From Nymphaea colorata (Eukaryota > Streptophyta > Magnoliopsida > Nymphaeales > Nymphaeaceae): a DNA stretch of 64,000 nt. The stretch lies in the NCBI RefSeq assembly GCF_008831285.2, contig NC_045147.1, positions 20,960,581-21,024,580 on the forward strand. Reading direction: 5' to 3'. The notes beneath the pieces were generated by a model. It was given only the letters and a program-made list of their open reading frames with translations. It had not been told where the DNA came from and searched no databases. Shown here one piece after another: positions 42,142-55,129 of the stretch. Numbering within the stretch: position 1 is the stretch's first letter; each line of letters opens with the position of its first letter. Made by a program: the position numbers and the translations under genes.

Positions 42142-43760
42142 GAAAGTCCCTTGTTCATTTGCACGCAGGCAAATGCTAATTCTTTCTGGAGGCTTCGTTT
42201 GATTCCCACGTCCTCTGGTCAGGAGTTTGGAGTTCGAAAGACAACGTTTAGACAAATGACCGTATCCCTTATTCACAAGAGGCCAAACCAAAGGAAAACA
42301 ACAAGAGGAAGAACAAACCGGTTCAGTTTCTCCGACCTGAACATTCTAACCCCATTGGGACATCCGGCAGTTCTTTACAGTGACCACCTTAGCAAGGGAA
42401 CAAAACAGTGCGGACCCAATGGACAGACAAGGGCAAGTGGCCAACAACAACAGTCTTCTTATCTGGTGTAGACAAGGTGGACATGGAACTTCCAAGGCAG
42501 GACAAAGAGGATTCGCCAAATTATACGAAGAATGTCATAGTTAAAAACCCACCCAAGGTAAAGCAGTAGCGGCGTCAGAAATCCAGTATCTTCTATTTGT
42601 TATTTTCTATATATGCCAATTTTTTGTAATAATCCCAATTCTTGGATTTATCAATTCAAGATACATATTAAAGAAAAAAATATGAAGAATCTTCAGTGAT
42701 CAGGAAAATGCTACTAAACATTGGCTCTTTAGTGACGCTTCGGATAAGAAAACCCTTTTTTGGCGAAACCGAACGTTTAGAACTCTGTGACTTTTACTGA
42801 CATATCTTTTACGTCACTGATGGTCCTATTGCCTTTTCCATTCACGTTGTTACTCTTTGCCGGTGACCCCTTAAGCGACATAACGTTCGTCGATGTATTA
42901 CTTCTCATTACAATATGCCTCACTGAAAGTACCTTTTTGAGACGTGAGGGTTACTAATACATAGTAACTAAATTTTATTTTAAACATCCTTCAGAAACCC
43001 TTCAAATACATGGTAATATAACTTCGCAGCGCACACTAAAATGAAATTAATTAAGTACGAAAATTGCGCGAAGGCACTAAAACAAAATAAGCAAATTATG
43101 TGAAGGCACTAAAACAAAATAAGCAAATTGTGTCGGTCCGTGTGGGCAACTGCACCCCACAAGAAGGGCTCTCTTCTTTGCAGAAGCTGAATAACGTTTT
43201 CGGATAAATATAGAATGCCCTAATCTCGTTACTTTAAATGAAACATGCTTTCAGCCTTTCAAAAGCTGCCATGTACAACAGGAAAATATCCAGTGGCGGC
43301 CAGGAGAAGGCGCTCTCAGTATCCGCAACGTCAATAATGGACGAATGAATGCAGCAATTATTGATGAATCACTTCAAGAAGTCTGACAACAATGGGGATG
43401 TACTAATATATGTACTTTGTACCAAATAAGCATTCATTATCTTTTTATTAATTTTTCCAGTTTTCAAAACTCTACAGCATACCAACATCTCTTGTATATA
43501 TGATATAGTGTTTCATTCAGTGGCGGAAATACGTCGCTTGGCCGTTGTCTTGAAGGGGGGGGTAGTTCCGTAACTCCAGTGGAAGATGGGAAAACACGAG
43601 AAATTGGCTTGATCGTAATTTGAGGACTGGAGAAGGTTAAGAGTTCATGTTTCGTCTTCCCATGCTCCTGCGACAACGTTCCCTTGGTTCAGACTCGATA
43701 GTTCGGACGCAGAGGCATATAAAAAAGTGCAGCCGGGAAATCGAAGAGAAAAGGAGAAAA

Positions 43761-43790
43761 AAGAGAGGGAGGGAGAGAGAGAGAGAGGAA
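43761..43790 (+). promoter_or_regulatory. GA-rich tract just upstream of the NPH3-family start
   Basis: A GAGAGGGAGGGAGAGAGAGA-type tract ends about 18 bases before the ATG at 43808. GA/CT-rich leaders are common in plant 5' UTRs and bind GAGA-type (BBR/BPC) factors. The regulatory role here is inferred. Confidence 0.4.
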
Positions 43791-43807
43791 AGAAGAAGAT
43801 AAAAGAA

Positions 43808-46800
43808 ATGGTTCTCGAGAACTCTTTCCCTTCCTTCAAGCGCTCGGGGGCGCCGAATTTCTGCAATCCAGTGAGCAAAAGGTAAGAATTTTGCTTTGTC
43901 GTTTCGTGGGTTGCTCGCTTTTCTATCGATTCCTCTCTTTTAGTTCACCTTGTTTCTGAATGCTTTGATCCTTGGAAATGTTTTTAGAATGAGGTTTTCA
44001 GCGTCGTTACAGCTTCATTTTCTTCGTGGGGAGGAAAAGAAACCAGCTTTTGGTTCTCTTTTTTTTTTTTCCTACTATGTTATGCGTTTTCTTCGTCTAT
44101 TTGGCCTTTCTCTTTTGATGGTAAAGTTCGAGCTTGAACGTGTGATCGTTTTCGGATCATGGTGCTGTATAGGTTTCCCAGGTCCTAGTTGTATATGAAG
44201 GATTTTGAGTTCTGCTCTTCTGTTTTTGTGTGGTGTGGAGAACGGCGGAGTAAAGGGAAAGCAAGAAAGATGGCGGTTCAATAGTTATTCTGAAAGGTGT
44301 CTCTAGCCCCAAGGTGAAATATGGCTGTTGGTGGTGAAAACTTTTACTCTATGCTGGAAGACTAGCTAGAATAGTTCGTAGTTCATAGTTCATGCCAATG
44401 TTATTTCTTGGGCTTATCTGGTTCTCGAAACGAAGAGGATGGATTTCCTCGCAGACATGCTTCTTTTTGTTCTTTTCAAGCTAGGACGGTTCAAGTTGTA
44501 TTGTGGAGACAGAATCAGGAAGTGTAACTTTGTGTAGTCAAACCATGCTTTGTTTCTGTATTAGAGAAACGCTGGTGCTGGAAATGGTTGTGGAGAACTA
44601 AGAGGCATAACATTGGAAAGAAAAAGTAGAGGAGAATAACCTTGTCTTTTGTATAGCCTCATCTATGTAATGCTTGAGCAGATTCTTGTTGATTTACGCT
44701 TGGATACTTGGATCTTATGACGCCTGCAGATGGATCGAGATGGTCTATCCTTAAGACGGGCTACTGTTTGGTTTTTTGATCATCTTCTTAACGGGGACAT
44801 TGACTGGTTTACGGGTCTAAGTAAACCTTTTCTGCAAAACGTTCTTCATGAGTAACATCATGTAAGATCTCATTGTTTTCAGAAAATGATTTTACATGAG
44901 ACAGGCTTACGGATAGGTTGGATAAGACGAGGGTCGGGTGCTGTTTGAGAATAGCAATACAAAGAAATGATAGAAAGTGAGGTTATATTTCTGTAGCTCC
45001 CTCGGATGTTCATAGAATTGGACATAAATCTGTTTCTTATGAATACGGCTCTTCCTCTTTTATGTTCTGGCATATATTATAGATTTCCACGAGGAAAAAG
45101 TTGCTTGTAAACAAAACACATGTAAACTGTTTCCAAGACATGAATAAGGAATGCTTCCTGTGGCTGAGTGAAAGTAACAGTATAGTGGACAACAAGAGGC
45201 ACGGACCTGCATAAAAACTGAAGCACATAATCACATTTTTGAACTGATGGATTATGGACAATCGGGCCTTACTTCATGGAAAGTCAAGAAGGCTCTCAAA
45301 TGGTTGAAACAGGAGACAAACTTAAAACAGCCACATCTTGACAGGACATCAGGACTGCCCGGGCTTTATTGTTGAGCTTATTTAGAACATCCTAAGGTGT
45401 CTGTAGTCTCCAACCTCTATGGTATGATCTGTCCATCTTTGTTTGATGCCGTAGGATAGCTAGAATCATAACTTGCCTAGTTTCAGGAGTTAAATTTCTG
45501 TGGCAAGATTTTGTGTTGGTGACTTTTGTATTTTAGGGGTTTCGCTAATCAAAAACCGTCCTGTTCTAGATCAGCTAGAAATGTTCTGTAGGTTTGTTTA
45601 AGGAAGAGTAACAGATTGCAACTGCTTTTACTGAAATTTGAAGTATAATTTTGGGTCTTTAAGAATATTTTCTGATCCCATTTTATCAGTTACATCAAGA
45701 AAAACAAATTGCTGTTGAACTGTCTACTTGTATTTAGGATACTCGTTGAGGGGTCTCATTGTGCTTCATCCTTGGCTTCCCATTACATAAAAGTTGAAAG
45801 CACAATCCTGTTCTTTTGCATCTTATTATGTAACCATGGCTTGATTTACAACATCTCCCAGTTGAAATTTTTGTTACTCGAGTGCAGGATCTTTTCAGAT
45901 ATTGCTGGAGACTTAACAATTGATGTGGACGGCCAGTCATTTATCTTACATAAGGTACATAGAAGTTATCAGTCCTATGCAGATTAACTTGTTTTCTCCT
46001 TTTTGCATCAGCATTGCAAATGTTGCATATGGAGGCTTATTCCATGGATTACCATCTCTGACCAGTCATACTGGCATTCTTTTCAGTGTTACATTCAGAT
46101 GATCCTTGGTTTTCCTTGTTTCTTATATGAAAAACAAACAGGTCCCAACACATCCATACACGAAACTGTTGCCGCTGTGAAATTATGTCAAGATGATCTT
46201 AATTCTCTGATAACTGTGATGAGACACCTGCTGTGACATTATATCCAGATGACCCAATTATGGGATAGCTGAGATGAGCCTAGAGAGTAACATGCTGGTG
46301 GATATGCTGTAAAACATTTTGACAGATGGATGCACTATCTTCATTATAATGACATACAGTGCACTATATTCATTTAATTTCATTGTTGGGAAAAGGAGTA
46401 AAATTTTAATTTTCTGTTTCTTTATAAGGCAGTCCATGGAGTTCAGGCATGCAGACTGTTAGACTAAGTGACTGGGGAACTATGTTTCCTATCAGAAGTT
46501 GAGTTCTAATCCAGACCAGAAGAGCTGGGGAAATATTGTTTTGTTCTTGACTGTAGTATGACCTTATTCTATTGTTTTCTATCTTCACGGTGTCTGTTAC
46601 TAATGCTGTGTTTCCAATGTGGCTTCTGTCTTTGTTTTCTGAAAGTTCCCTTTGGTGACAAGAAGTGGAAAGATACGTAAACTGGTGGCGGACATCAAAG
46701 ATTTAGAAATGTCCAAGTTGGAGCTTTTTAATCTTCCAGGGGGTGCTGAGGCATTTGAACTTGCAGCCAAGTTCTGCTATGGCACAAACTTCGAGATCAC

Positions 46801-48787
46801 TACTGCAAACGTTGCATCTCTTCGTTGTGCTGCTGAATACTTGGAAATGACTGATGATTATTTAGAGGAGAACCTTGTTACTCGCACAGAAATCTACTTG
46901 AATGAAATAGTGATGCCAAGCCTTGAGAAGTCTGTTGAAGTTCTACGAACATGTGAGAATTTAGGTTCTTTTGCAGAGGAGGTGAATATTCCTAATAGAT
47001 GCATTGAGGCAGTTGCAATGAATGCTTGCAAAGAGCAACTTGTATCAGGTTTGTCCCACTTAGATTGTAATAATGGGTCCAGCAGAGTGAATATAAGTTG
47101 TCAAGATTGGTGGATTGAAGATCTTTCTGTACTAAGGATAGATCATTACCAGAGAGTGATATCTGCCATGAGAAAAGTGGGTATTCATCAGGATAGTGTT
47201 TCGGCTTGCCTGATGCATTATGCACAGAGTGCCTTAAAGGGTATTGGGAAGCGCCAAATTTGGGATCATTCAAGGACAAAACCAAATGGTCGTGTCCTTC
47301 TTGAGAAAGAGGAAAAAGTTGTTGTGGAAACACTTGCCTCCCTGCTTCCTACTGAGAAAAATGCGTCTATTCCGCTGAGTTTTCTGTTTGGGATGCTAAG
47401 AATGGCCATAACGGTAGATTCAACAATTTCTTGTAAGCTGGAGATGGAGAAGAAGATTGGTTCTCAGCTGGAAATGGCCAGCCTTGATGACCTTCTTATT
47501 CCTTCATTGCAGACCGCTGATTCACTCTTTGACGTTGACACTGTCCACAGGATACTGGTAAATTTCTTGCAGAGGATTGAGGAGGAAGAGCCAGAGGAAG
47601 CCCAGCTTGGTTATGAATCCGAAGGCATTGCATCACCGAGCCACAGTTCAATACTGAAGGTTGGAAGGCTAATTGATGGATATCTTGCAGAAATTGCTCC
47701 AGATCCATATCTTAAACTTCAAAAGTTCATGGCAATTATTGAACTCTTGCCAGATTACGCACGGGTTGTTGACGATGGTGTCTATAGAGCCATTGATATA
47801 TACTTGAAGGTAATCGGTTTTTCCATGGTATTCCTTTTTTTCTAATTGATGTACCCTCACCATTCCCTGTTGGACAAACTCAGGAGAAAAAGATCAACTT
47901 GCTATATTTTCAAGTGTTCTATGTGTGGTGTCCTCTAGCTATGCGTCAAGGGGTTGCCTATGCTGGCACCTGATGTACCCAATATTTTGTACACAATTTT
48001 GACTATAAAGGTTTTATGGATCAAATTTTACTTTACTGAAAAACTAGACTGATAATTCCGTGCCTGTTCTGTTCAGAGATTTCATGAACTTGGGAAACCT
48101 TTAAATGATTTTCTAATTGTCTACAGTGTCTCAAATAGGGTGTTCAAAACTGTCGATTTGTGAATTGGAACAGGTTTCAGTATTTGAAAAAATGCAGTAG
48201 ACAATAATTTCTAAGGCACCGGTTTAACAATTGTTGCTAATTAGTGCTGCTGCTGAATGACTGTCCAGGCGCATCCAGGCATGACTGAGAATGAGTGCAG
48301 GAGGCTCTGCAAGCTTATCGATTGCCAGAAGCTTTCCCAAGAGGCTTGCAACCATGCAGCTCAGAATGAACGCCTGCCCGTGCAAATGACTATTCAAGTT
48401 CTCTATTTTGAGCAGCAGCGATTGAAGAATGCACTTGCCGGAACCTTTGCTGAAGGGTTCTTGTCTCAGCGAATAAGCAGTGGCGTTCCAAGCGCAGCCA
48501 TGTCTCCTCGGGATAACTATGCATCACTGAGGAGGGAAAACAGGGAATTGAAGCTGGAACTGTCCAGACTCAGGATGAGACTGAATGACTTGGAAAAGGA
48601 ACAGGTATGCATGAAGCAAGGGATGGAGAAATCGGCCGCCAACCGGACTTTTTTGACGTCCATTTCTCGTGGGTTTGGTCGAATTGGCCTTTTCGGCCAG
48701 CCCACTGTAAAACGACAGAAAAGTTCAAGAAAATCTCAGGGTGTGGAGGGCAACCATGGCCGACGAAGACGAAATTCTCTATCCTAA
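43808..48787 (+). CDS. BTB/POZ-NPH3 domain protein (NPH3/RPT2-like family)
   Basis: Four exons: 43808-43881, 45888-45954, 46646-47809 and 48269-48787. They total 1824 nt (607 aa plus TAA), all with GT-AG introns and phases that agree. The BTB fold spans about residues 28-125 (SDIAGDLTIDVDGQSFILHK, then FPLVTRSGKIRKLV). The NPH3 domain spans about 201-475, opening with DWWIEDLS and including YRAIDIYLKAHPGMTENECR and CQKLSQEACNHAAQNERLP. A coiled coil follows (LRRENRELKLELSRLRMRLN), and the protein ends RRRNSLS. The family acts at the plasma membrane in blue-light phototropism, auxin transport and related growth responses, with the BTB part contacting CUL3. The length is normal. Which family member this is cannot be settled by eye. 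Confidence 0.93.
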
Positions 48788-49279
48788 TTGTAATTCTTAC
48801 CAGAGTCCAACACCCTCTGCCAGAGAAGGGGCTAAAGTTGTCCTCCATGAATCTCTTCATGGTTTTTGTATCGTATGTAATTTGGTCAAATTAAAAAGAA
48901 ATATGAAGATGCAGGTGCACTTGCAGCATGAAATCTAATATGATATTAATTTTTTTAAGGAATTCTATTATGCTACATCTGTATGGTTATTATTTTTTCG
49001 CAATTGTTGCGCATGATTGAATATAATCGCTGAAACAGATGGTCCAACAAAATTCTTCGACTTCTGGACTCTTGTTTTGGACTTTTCCAAGAACTAACTG
49101 ATATTTACGACATTGCCAAAATAAATTGCTACTCCGGAGGTCGGACTTGGAACCGACCCATTTACATGCCCAAATGCCACTTCGACCCGATTTTTCCCTC
49201 ACCGCTATAAATAACATGCCCTAATTCATCTTCGCCCCGCCCGTTGCGACGCGGGAGTGCCCCTGCATCCCTTTTCCTA

Positions 49280-49303
49280 TCTCTCTCGCGCGCGCGAGAG
49301 AGA
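49280..49303. repeat. 24-bp perfect palindrome, (CT)n(CG)n(AG)n
   Basis: TCTCTCTCGCGCG and its exact reverse complement meet at the centre. The alternating CG core is a classic Z-DNA-forming sequence, and the whole can extrude as a hairpin. Confidence 0.9.
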
Positions 49304-50825
49304 GAATGCGCCTCTCTTAGTTTACCTCTGTGTACAAAAAGTTTTTTGATCGGGGTGTGTGTTGTTGCTTTCTTGTTCTGCCTTTTTATGAGTTTGTTTC
49401 ACAATAAAACTGAGGTTTGTTTCACATTTTTTTCTGTTTTTGCATAGCACCTCTTGCATCTATGTTGAGCAATCGTCTGGATCCTTCCTCAATTTTTTTT
49501 TCTTAATATAACACGTCCTGCATTGATTTTGCATAATCTTCTGGATCCCTTCCTTTGATAAGGAAAAAGATGGGAGCTACGGAGTCGTCTGTGTCGATGC
49601 ACACATTGAATCTTTACAGGAGGGTGTGTCAGGCTTCTTGCAGCTTTCCAGTATCTGCCTGTTTGGAAATTCCCTCCAACACAGCAACCTCCTCTTTTTT
49701 TTTTTTTTTAATTAGCTTAGGCGATGTGATTCAGGAAGACGTTCTGAAGCTTTTCATTCCTTTTTCGACCTTGGTGTGTTAATATTCGCTGATTACCGAC
49801 ATACCTTCTCAGTATAATGTTCTGTTTTCTTAGCAGCTGTGTCCACCTTTGATTGATCAACCAAAAGAAAAGAGGAGGAAAGATCACAAGTGGCTGTTGA
49901 AACTTCACATTCCTTTTGCCCATTCTGATGCAATTTCATTCCCATTGAGACCACCCATTAGGACTGCTGGTTGTACCGGGCTGTTGGTGAAATAGCTTTA
50001 TCGGCACAAAGAGTAGGCTCTTCTGCAGATTATTTGAATCGGTATCTAAAAATCAACCTTTGGATCCCAACTAGCTAGGAGCTGTGAGGTACAAACATAT
50101 GAAACAAATAAAATCTGATTTAAGTGATCAAAATATGGTACGAGGCGAAATTTTAGCTTTATGGCAGAAAGAGTAAGCTCTTCTGCAGATTATTTGGGTT
50201 CGATCGGCATCTAAAATCAACCATCTAAAATCAACCTTCGGATCTCAATGAGCTAAGAGCAAAAGACCGAAGGCATCAAATAAGCTTATGATGATTGAAC
50301 TATTGCTGCTAAAAACCGAAGGCATCAAATGCATAAGATCAACTACCAGCTAGCATCAAATGCTTATGATGTTTCTCCGCTGGTGCATGCAGATGTTGGT
50401 GGCGAGTTGAGCATGCCAAGTTATTGTTATACTTGCCTCACCAATTTGTTTCCAATTGAAATTTTTCCTGGAACATAACCTTCAATCCAGCAAGGGAAAG
50501 GATCTCGCACAGTGGCTTCAATTATGGTTGGAAGGATAATCACCAGTCACAGATCTCTTCTGAACTCTCCGATCAGCATTTCTCCCATGGGTTTAGTATG
50601 AATTAGGCCACCCAAAAGATCTTTCCCTGAATGAAGCCAAAATGAGGGTGTGGTGTGTTCACAGAGACGTTATGTAAGGATCAGCGTCGGCTCTATATAA
50701 TTTCGACCATTGAAAGATGCAAGCTAAATAGCTAGTATAATTGGTAACCTTTTGAGGCCTAATTATAGTACTTTTGAGGCCTAATTCTTTCATCCGCCTT
50801 CACAACTCCTCCAGCTTGGAGCTCC

Positions 50826-50902
50826 TTTGGTCTTTTCTCCACCAGCGGCACTGCAACTCCTTTTTTGGTCTTTTCTCCACCAGCGGCACTGCAACTCCTT
50901 TC
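50826..50902. repeat. Tandem 38-base duplication
   Basis: The unit containing GGTCTTTTCTCCACCAGCGG and CACTGCAACTCCTT appears twice in direct succession with no visible change apart from the length of a T-run. Confidence 0.9.
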
Positions 50903-52851
50903 TAAGTCAAGATCAGACGCTTCGTTTCGTGCTTCCCCTATCTGGATCGGTTTCTCCAGAATCAAGCCTGTGTTGGATCCACATCCACAAACATATGCTG
51001 AAATTATGGCAAGTCAAACAAGTTGGACATCTTTGGAGACAGAGAAATTCAACTAGCCATTTATGTTTTCCTGAGGGGTAAACAACACTCGTTAATCAGT
51101 TATCATTGGCAGACATCAGGAGTCCTCCTCTGATGGATTATGACAACTTTGATCCTTCTCAAAGACAAAGTGTTAAATATAACTCGTTTTGTCTTAGTTT
51201 GGCAAATGAACCATTCGTTGGGCAGGCCGAATTTATAGAGACTAAGGAAACAATGGAACCTGTGGAGACATGGAGGAACATCTGCTGTTTGTGGCATCGG
51301 TGCCATACCATCACTCCCAAGGCGATGTTCAACGCTATGCCATACCTGTGCCCCCTAGCAAAATCTCATTATACATCACTTCATCGTCCGACCAATCCTA
51401 GATATTAGCCCCATAGACTCCAATAGGTTTTGATCACGTGAGCAAGAGCACTTTGCCGTGCCGAATAAGAAAAGGCATACATGTTACCCAAATTAAGAAA
51501 ACCTCTAGCAAACTGGCCATGAGATTGTAAAAGAACTGGACTTTCAACAAACTACAAAGCCAGAAGATTGGCCATACATGCCCGTAGCTTGCACGTAACT
51601 TTCATATGTATCCCAAATTTTCCACAAAGGTGTGGCACTCTCTCTCCACTCACCACTCAAATCTTGGCTCCTCCATTTCACAACTGGAAATCTATAAAAG
51701 GAACAAGGTCAATCCTTCATCATAAACCACACAAATACGTCCACAAGAGAATGACAAACAAACAGGTGAAACCATAAAATATATGTAGATTGTAAGAGGA
51801 CCGCCATACTTTGCAAAAATTAATAGGTAATTTTTCAAAATTTTTTAATCATGCAAACCAAGTACTATGAAAGCAGCAACCAATCCTTTTGTAAACTAAG
51901 ATAGTTCACACGACCAAGTGTCCAAGGAAGTCAGTCGACAATTGCCAACTATTCTTTCTTAATGCTTCTAAAGTTACAAGATGCAAACTTCTATGCTCAC
52001 CTTATTATGTTAAAGCTAGAATTCTCTTGGTCACCAGTTCAAAAGTCACCAATTTAACTCGAGTTCAACATTCTCACAACATCTGATGCATTCAAAAAGT
52101 CCAATTTTGCAATTTGGCATAGATGCATAGATTAGTAGTTCCATGTGCATTATAGATGTGACAATGGTTCACAAGACCAACTTTGTAGAACTCTTTATGG
52201 TTCAAAAGGGGGCAAATCTCTAAAAGGAAATTTTTTCACTGTGAGATAAACAATCAAAAGATTACACCTAAATAATGAAAGCCCACAAAGAAGCATATCA
52301 AAAGCACAAAAAAGAAAAAGCACGTAGGCCTGGTTACATGGGATATGGCATGGCAAGTACAAAAACTTGGCGTCACAAAACATACCAATCAAGCTTTTGT
52401 TGTCTCAGGCCTTCTTCAAAACAAAAAGTTGGGCAGAAAGTAAACAGCTAATGATGCATGCTCTTAAAACAAACCGAGACGTCATGCTGAAAGTGCTTCT
52501 TACAGATTATGTCATGCAGAAGAAAGAAGACTCCATGCCGATACATGCAGGGGGGGACCTGCTCCAAAGGAGCATGTGAGGATACAGTAGCTCAAAGACA
52601 ACATGCTTACGGTCCTCTTGCTACCACTTTCAAGTTTCAGGAACCTCCTCATCCACACACTTTAGTGCACCATGCTGAACTTTTTGAAGTGCAGAGCTGC
52701 ATTCAACCATGGTATATGTAATGGTCTTTTGAATTTATCAAATTTTGACATGCCCTGCAGTAAAACCACATACTTTAAGCCTGCAAATTTGAAATACCAA
52801 TGACAACCACAACTACAAAATAATCATTGATTGAAGTGTACTTGAAATCTA

Positions 52852-52998
<147 letters not shown>

Positions 52999-55129
52999 CT
53001 ACACCAGGAGTACAACTAATAAGTTCTAACATGCCAAAACCAGGGCACCAATCCATCAAGTCTCTTAGTAGGACAATACAATAATCACATATACAATTTC
53101 TAACATTTGCAATCACTATATCACATTCCATGTTTTAATTACAAAAAATGGGAAAAAAAATTGGAGGCAACACTATCACTAATGATTCCCATTTCACCCA
53201 GAACAACTACGAAAAAACCTTTCCCTTTATCAAACAAACCACACACACACACACTCTCTTTCTATTCCAATTGCTTTGGATCTAACCTGACCCGTTCACC
53301 TTACCTGGGTGTCGATGTTCCAAGCTCTTACCTGGGTGTCGAAGTGTTGGGCAGATTTGACATCAGGGGCACACATTAGTCTGTACAAGCGCTTCACCCG
53401 TGGCTGCGCACCTCAGTATCTTCTCCATAAATACTGCACCCAGCATGACATGAATTACTCATGAATACACACATATGATTGTGAGGGAGAGGGAAAGAGA
53501 GATGTTTCTCTCATTACTCATGCAGCAAACCTAGTTTAGCCCGTGATTAAGATGCTCTAAACCATGAGCAATGTTGTTCAGAGTGGCCATTGGCAATTGG
53601 TATCTGATATTGAATGAGGAATGGAGCTTTCACCTGCTCTCACTGTGTGTGTCACTCTGCAACCTGTAACAGAAAAGACAGAGAAGGGCAGTTCACCATA
53701 CTGCTGGTGCAGCTTTTTGATCGAAGGCCCCTCTCTATGTCTACGTCAATGTGCATGCACCAAAAGACAGACACACTTTTGGAAACACATTTGATGGGGT
53801 CCATGCATGTTAAAGTGGCCGCATCTGGCACCTTTCCCTGTGACCACCCTTCCCTTGTCATCACGCTAGAGAGCATTTCATCTATAAAACCATCATGGTG
53901 TTGCTAAAATACCATTAACTATTGCTACATTTGCTAATCATCCTGTGGTAATTTTTTGAGTGGAAGGGTGGGAAAGTCACCACGAAAGGGGCGCCTCTCT
54001 CCTGAGAAGCAAGGCCCAAAGCCACTCATTTTCTTTTAAATAAATGAATACGGGCAAAGAAACTCCAACTGACATCCAACTAAAAACCTGGCCCCTTTTT
54101 CCTCAATGAAGTTTGAAACCTACGAACGTCACACATTATTATAAAACAGCAACACACAGGAACACCACTAGCATTACATTTACAAGTCAGACAAAACTTG
54201 AGAAATAATTTAAAAAGAAAAGAAAAAAATTAATTTGCAGTTCTTTCATCTTTGCATCCCTAAACTTTCTCTTAACTATCATTAAACCAAAAGAATGAAA
54301 TACACAATAAAATAACAAAAGAATGAAAAAGAAACATATTACCACACACACACACCTTTGCAACTATAACTCATGGTTGACATGCTGACCACTTAGATGG
54401 GATGCTGCTGTCATAGATATTCAATCAAACAACCTACAAACTTAAGCAATGTAGATATGTAATTCAAAGACTACATCAAGAATGTGACGCAACCAGTAGA
54501 CCCATGAACTTCATCAAGTTTTATTTATCAGAAGAATTGAGCAAAGACAGAAAAAATAAAAAACCAAGCAACTATGTCAACAACCTCCTAAACAACCCAT
54601 GCCAAAATGAAAGTGAAAATTAACATGACAAGCACTATGCTGGAAAACCACTAAAGCAGAAAATAAAATAAAATGATTGAACTACTATAAATCAAACCAA
54701 CAACTGCCCAACTCAACAAAACTAAAATAATCTAACTAAGAAAGAATATGGTCCTACTGAAAACAAATGAAATCAATAACCTTGACCTATACTGGACAAC
54801 TACAATACCTAAGGCATCTACTCAACTAACATGACACAAGAAGAAACTGAGTACTAACCTGGTCCGTCTAAAGACATGAAGGACTCTGCTGAAGCAAAGG
54901 CACGGCTGGATAGTTGATGAGGATGAAGAATACCTTCACCCTTGGCTGCTCATTTTTGTTATTGAAAAAGCAATGCCAGCCAAGTGGAAGAAGGATGAAG
55001 AAAAGAGGGGTAGATGAGAAAAAGATTGATAGACGAGTTAGGCAAGAGATATGGGCTTTCCACCCCCCCCCCCCCCCCCCACCTTGGAACACTATATTTT
55101 GCAAAACTACCTATTGCAAAAAGGCCAAT

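Larger units (their letters stand above)
38927..43755. other. Intergenic, rich in (TA)n arrays
   Basis: No gene supported. (TA)n arrays lie at 39459-39532, 40364-40420, 41904-41941 (then (GA)n to about 41990) and 42068-42121. A 30-base duplication GAAGGCACTAAAACAAAATA lies at 43070-43130. The block GTTACCAAACACCC near 39646 looks like a hAT/MITE terminus without a clear partner. Confidence 0.6.

Noticed and set aside
46992-47333. 113-codon minus-strand frame
   Set aside because: Antisense to the NPH3-domain exon.
51106-51408. 100-codon plus-strand frame MADIRSPPLMDYDNFDPSQR
   Set aside because: Looks mildly protein-like but has no recognisable family, splice partner or conservation evidence.
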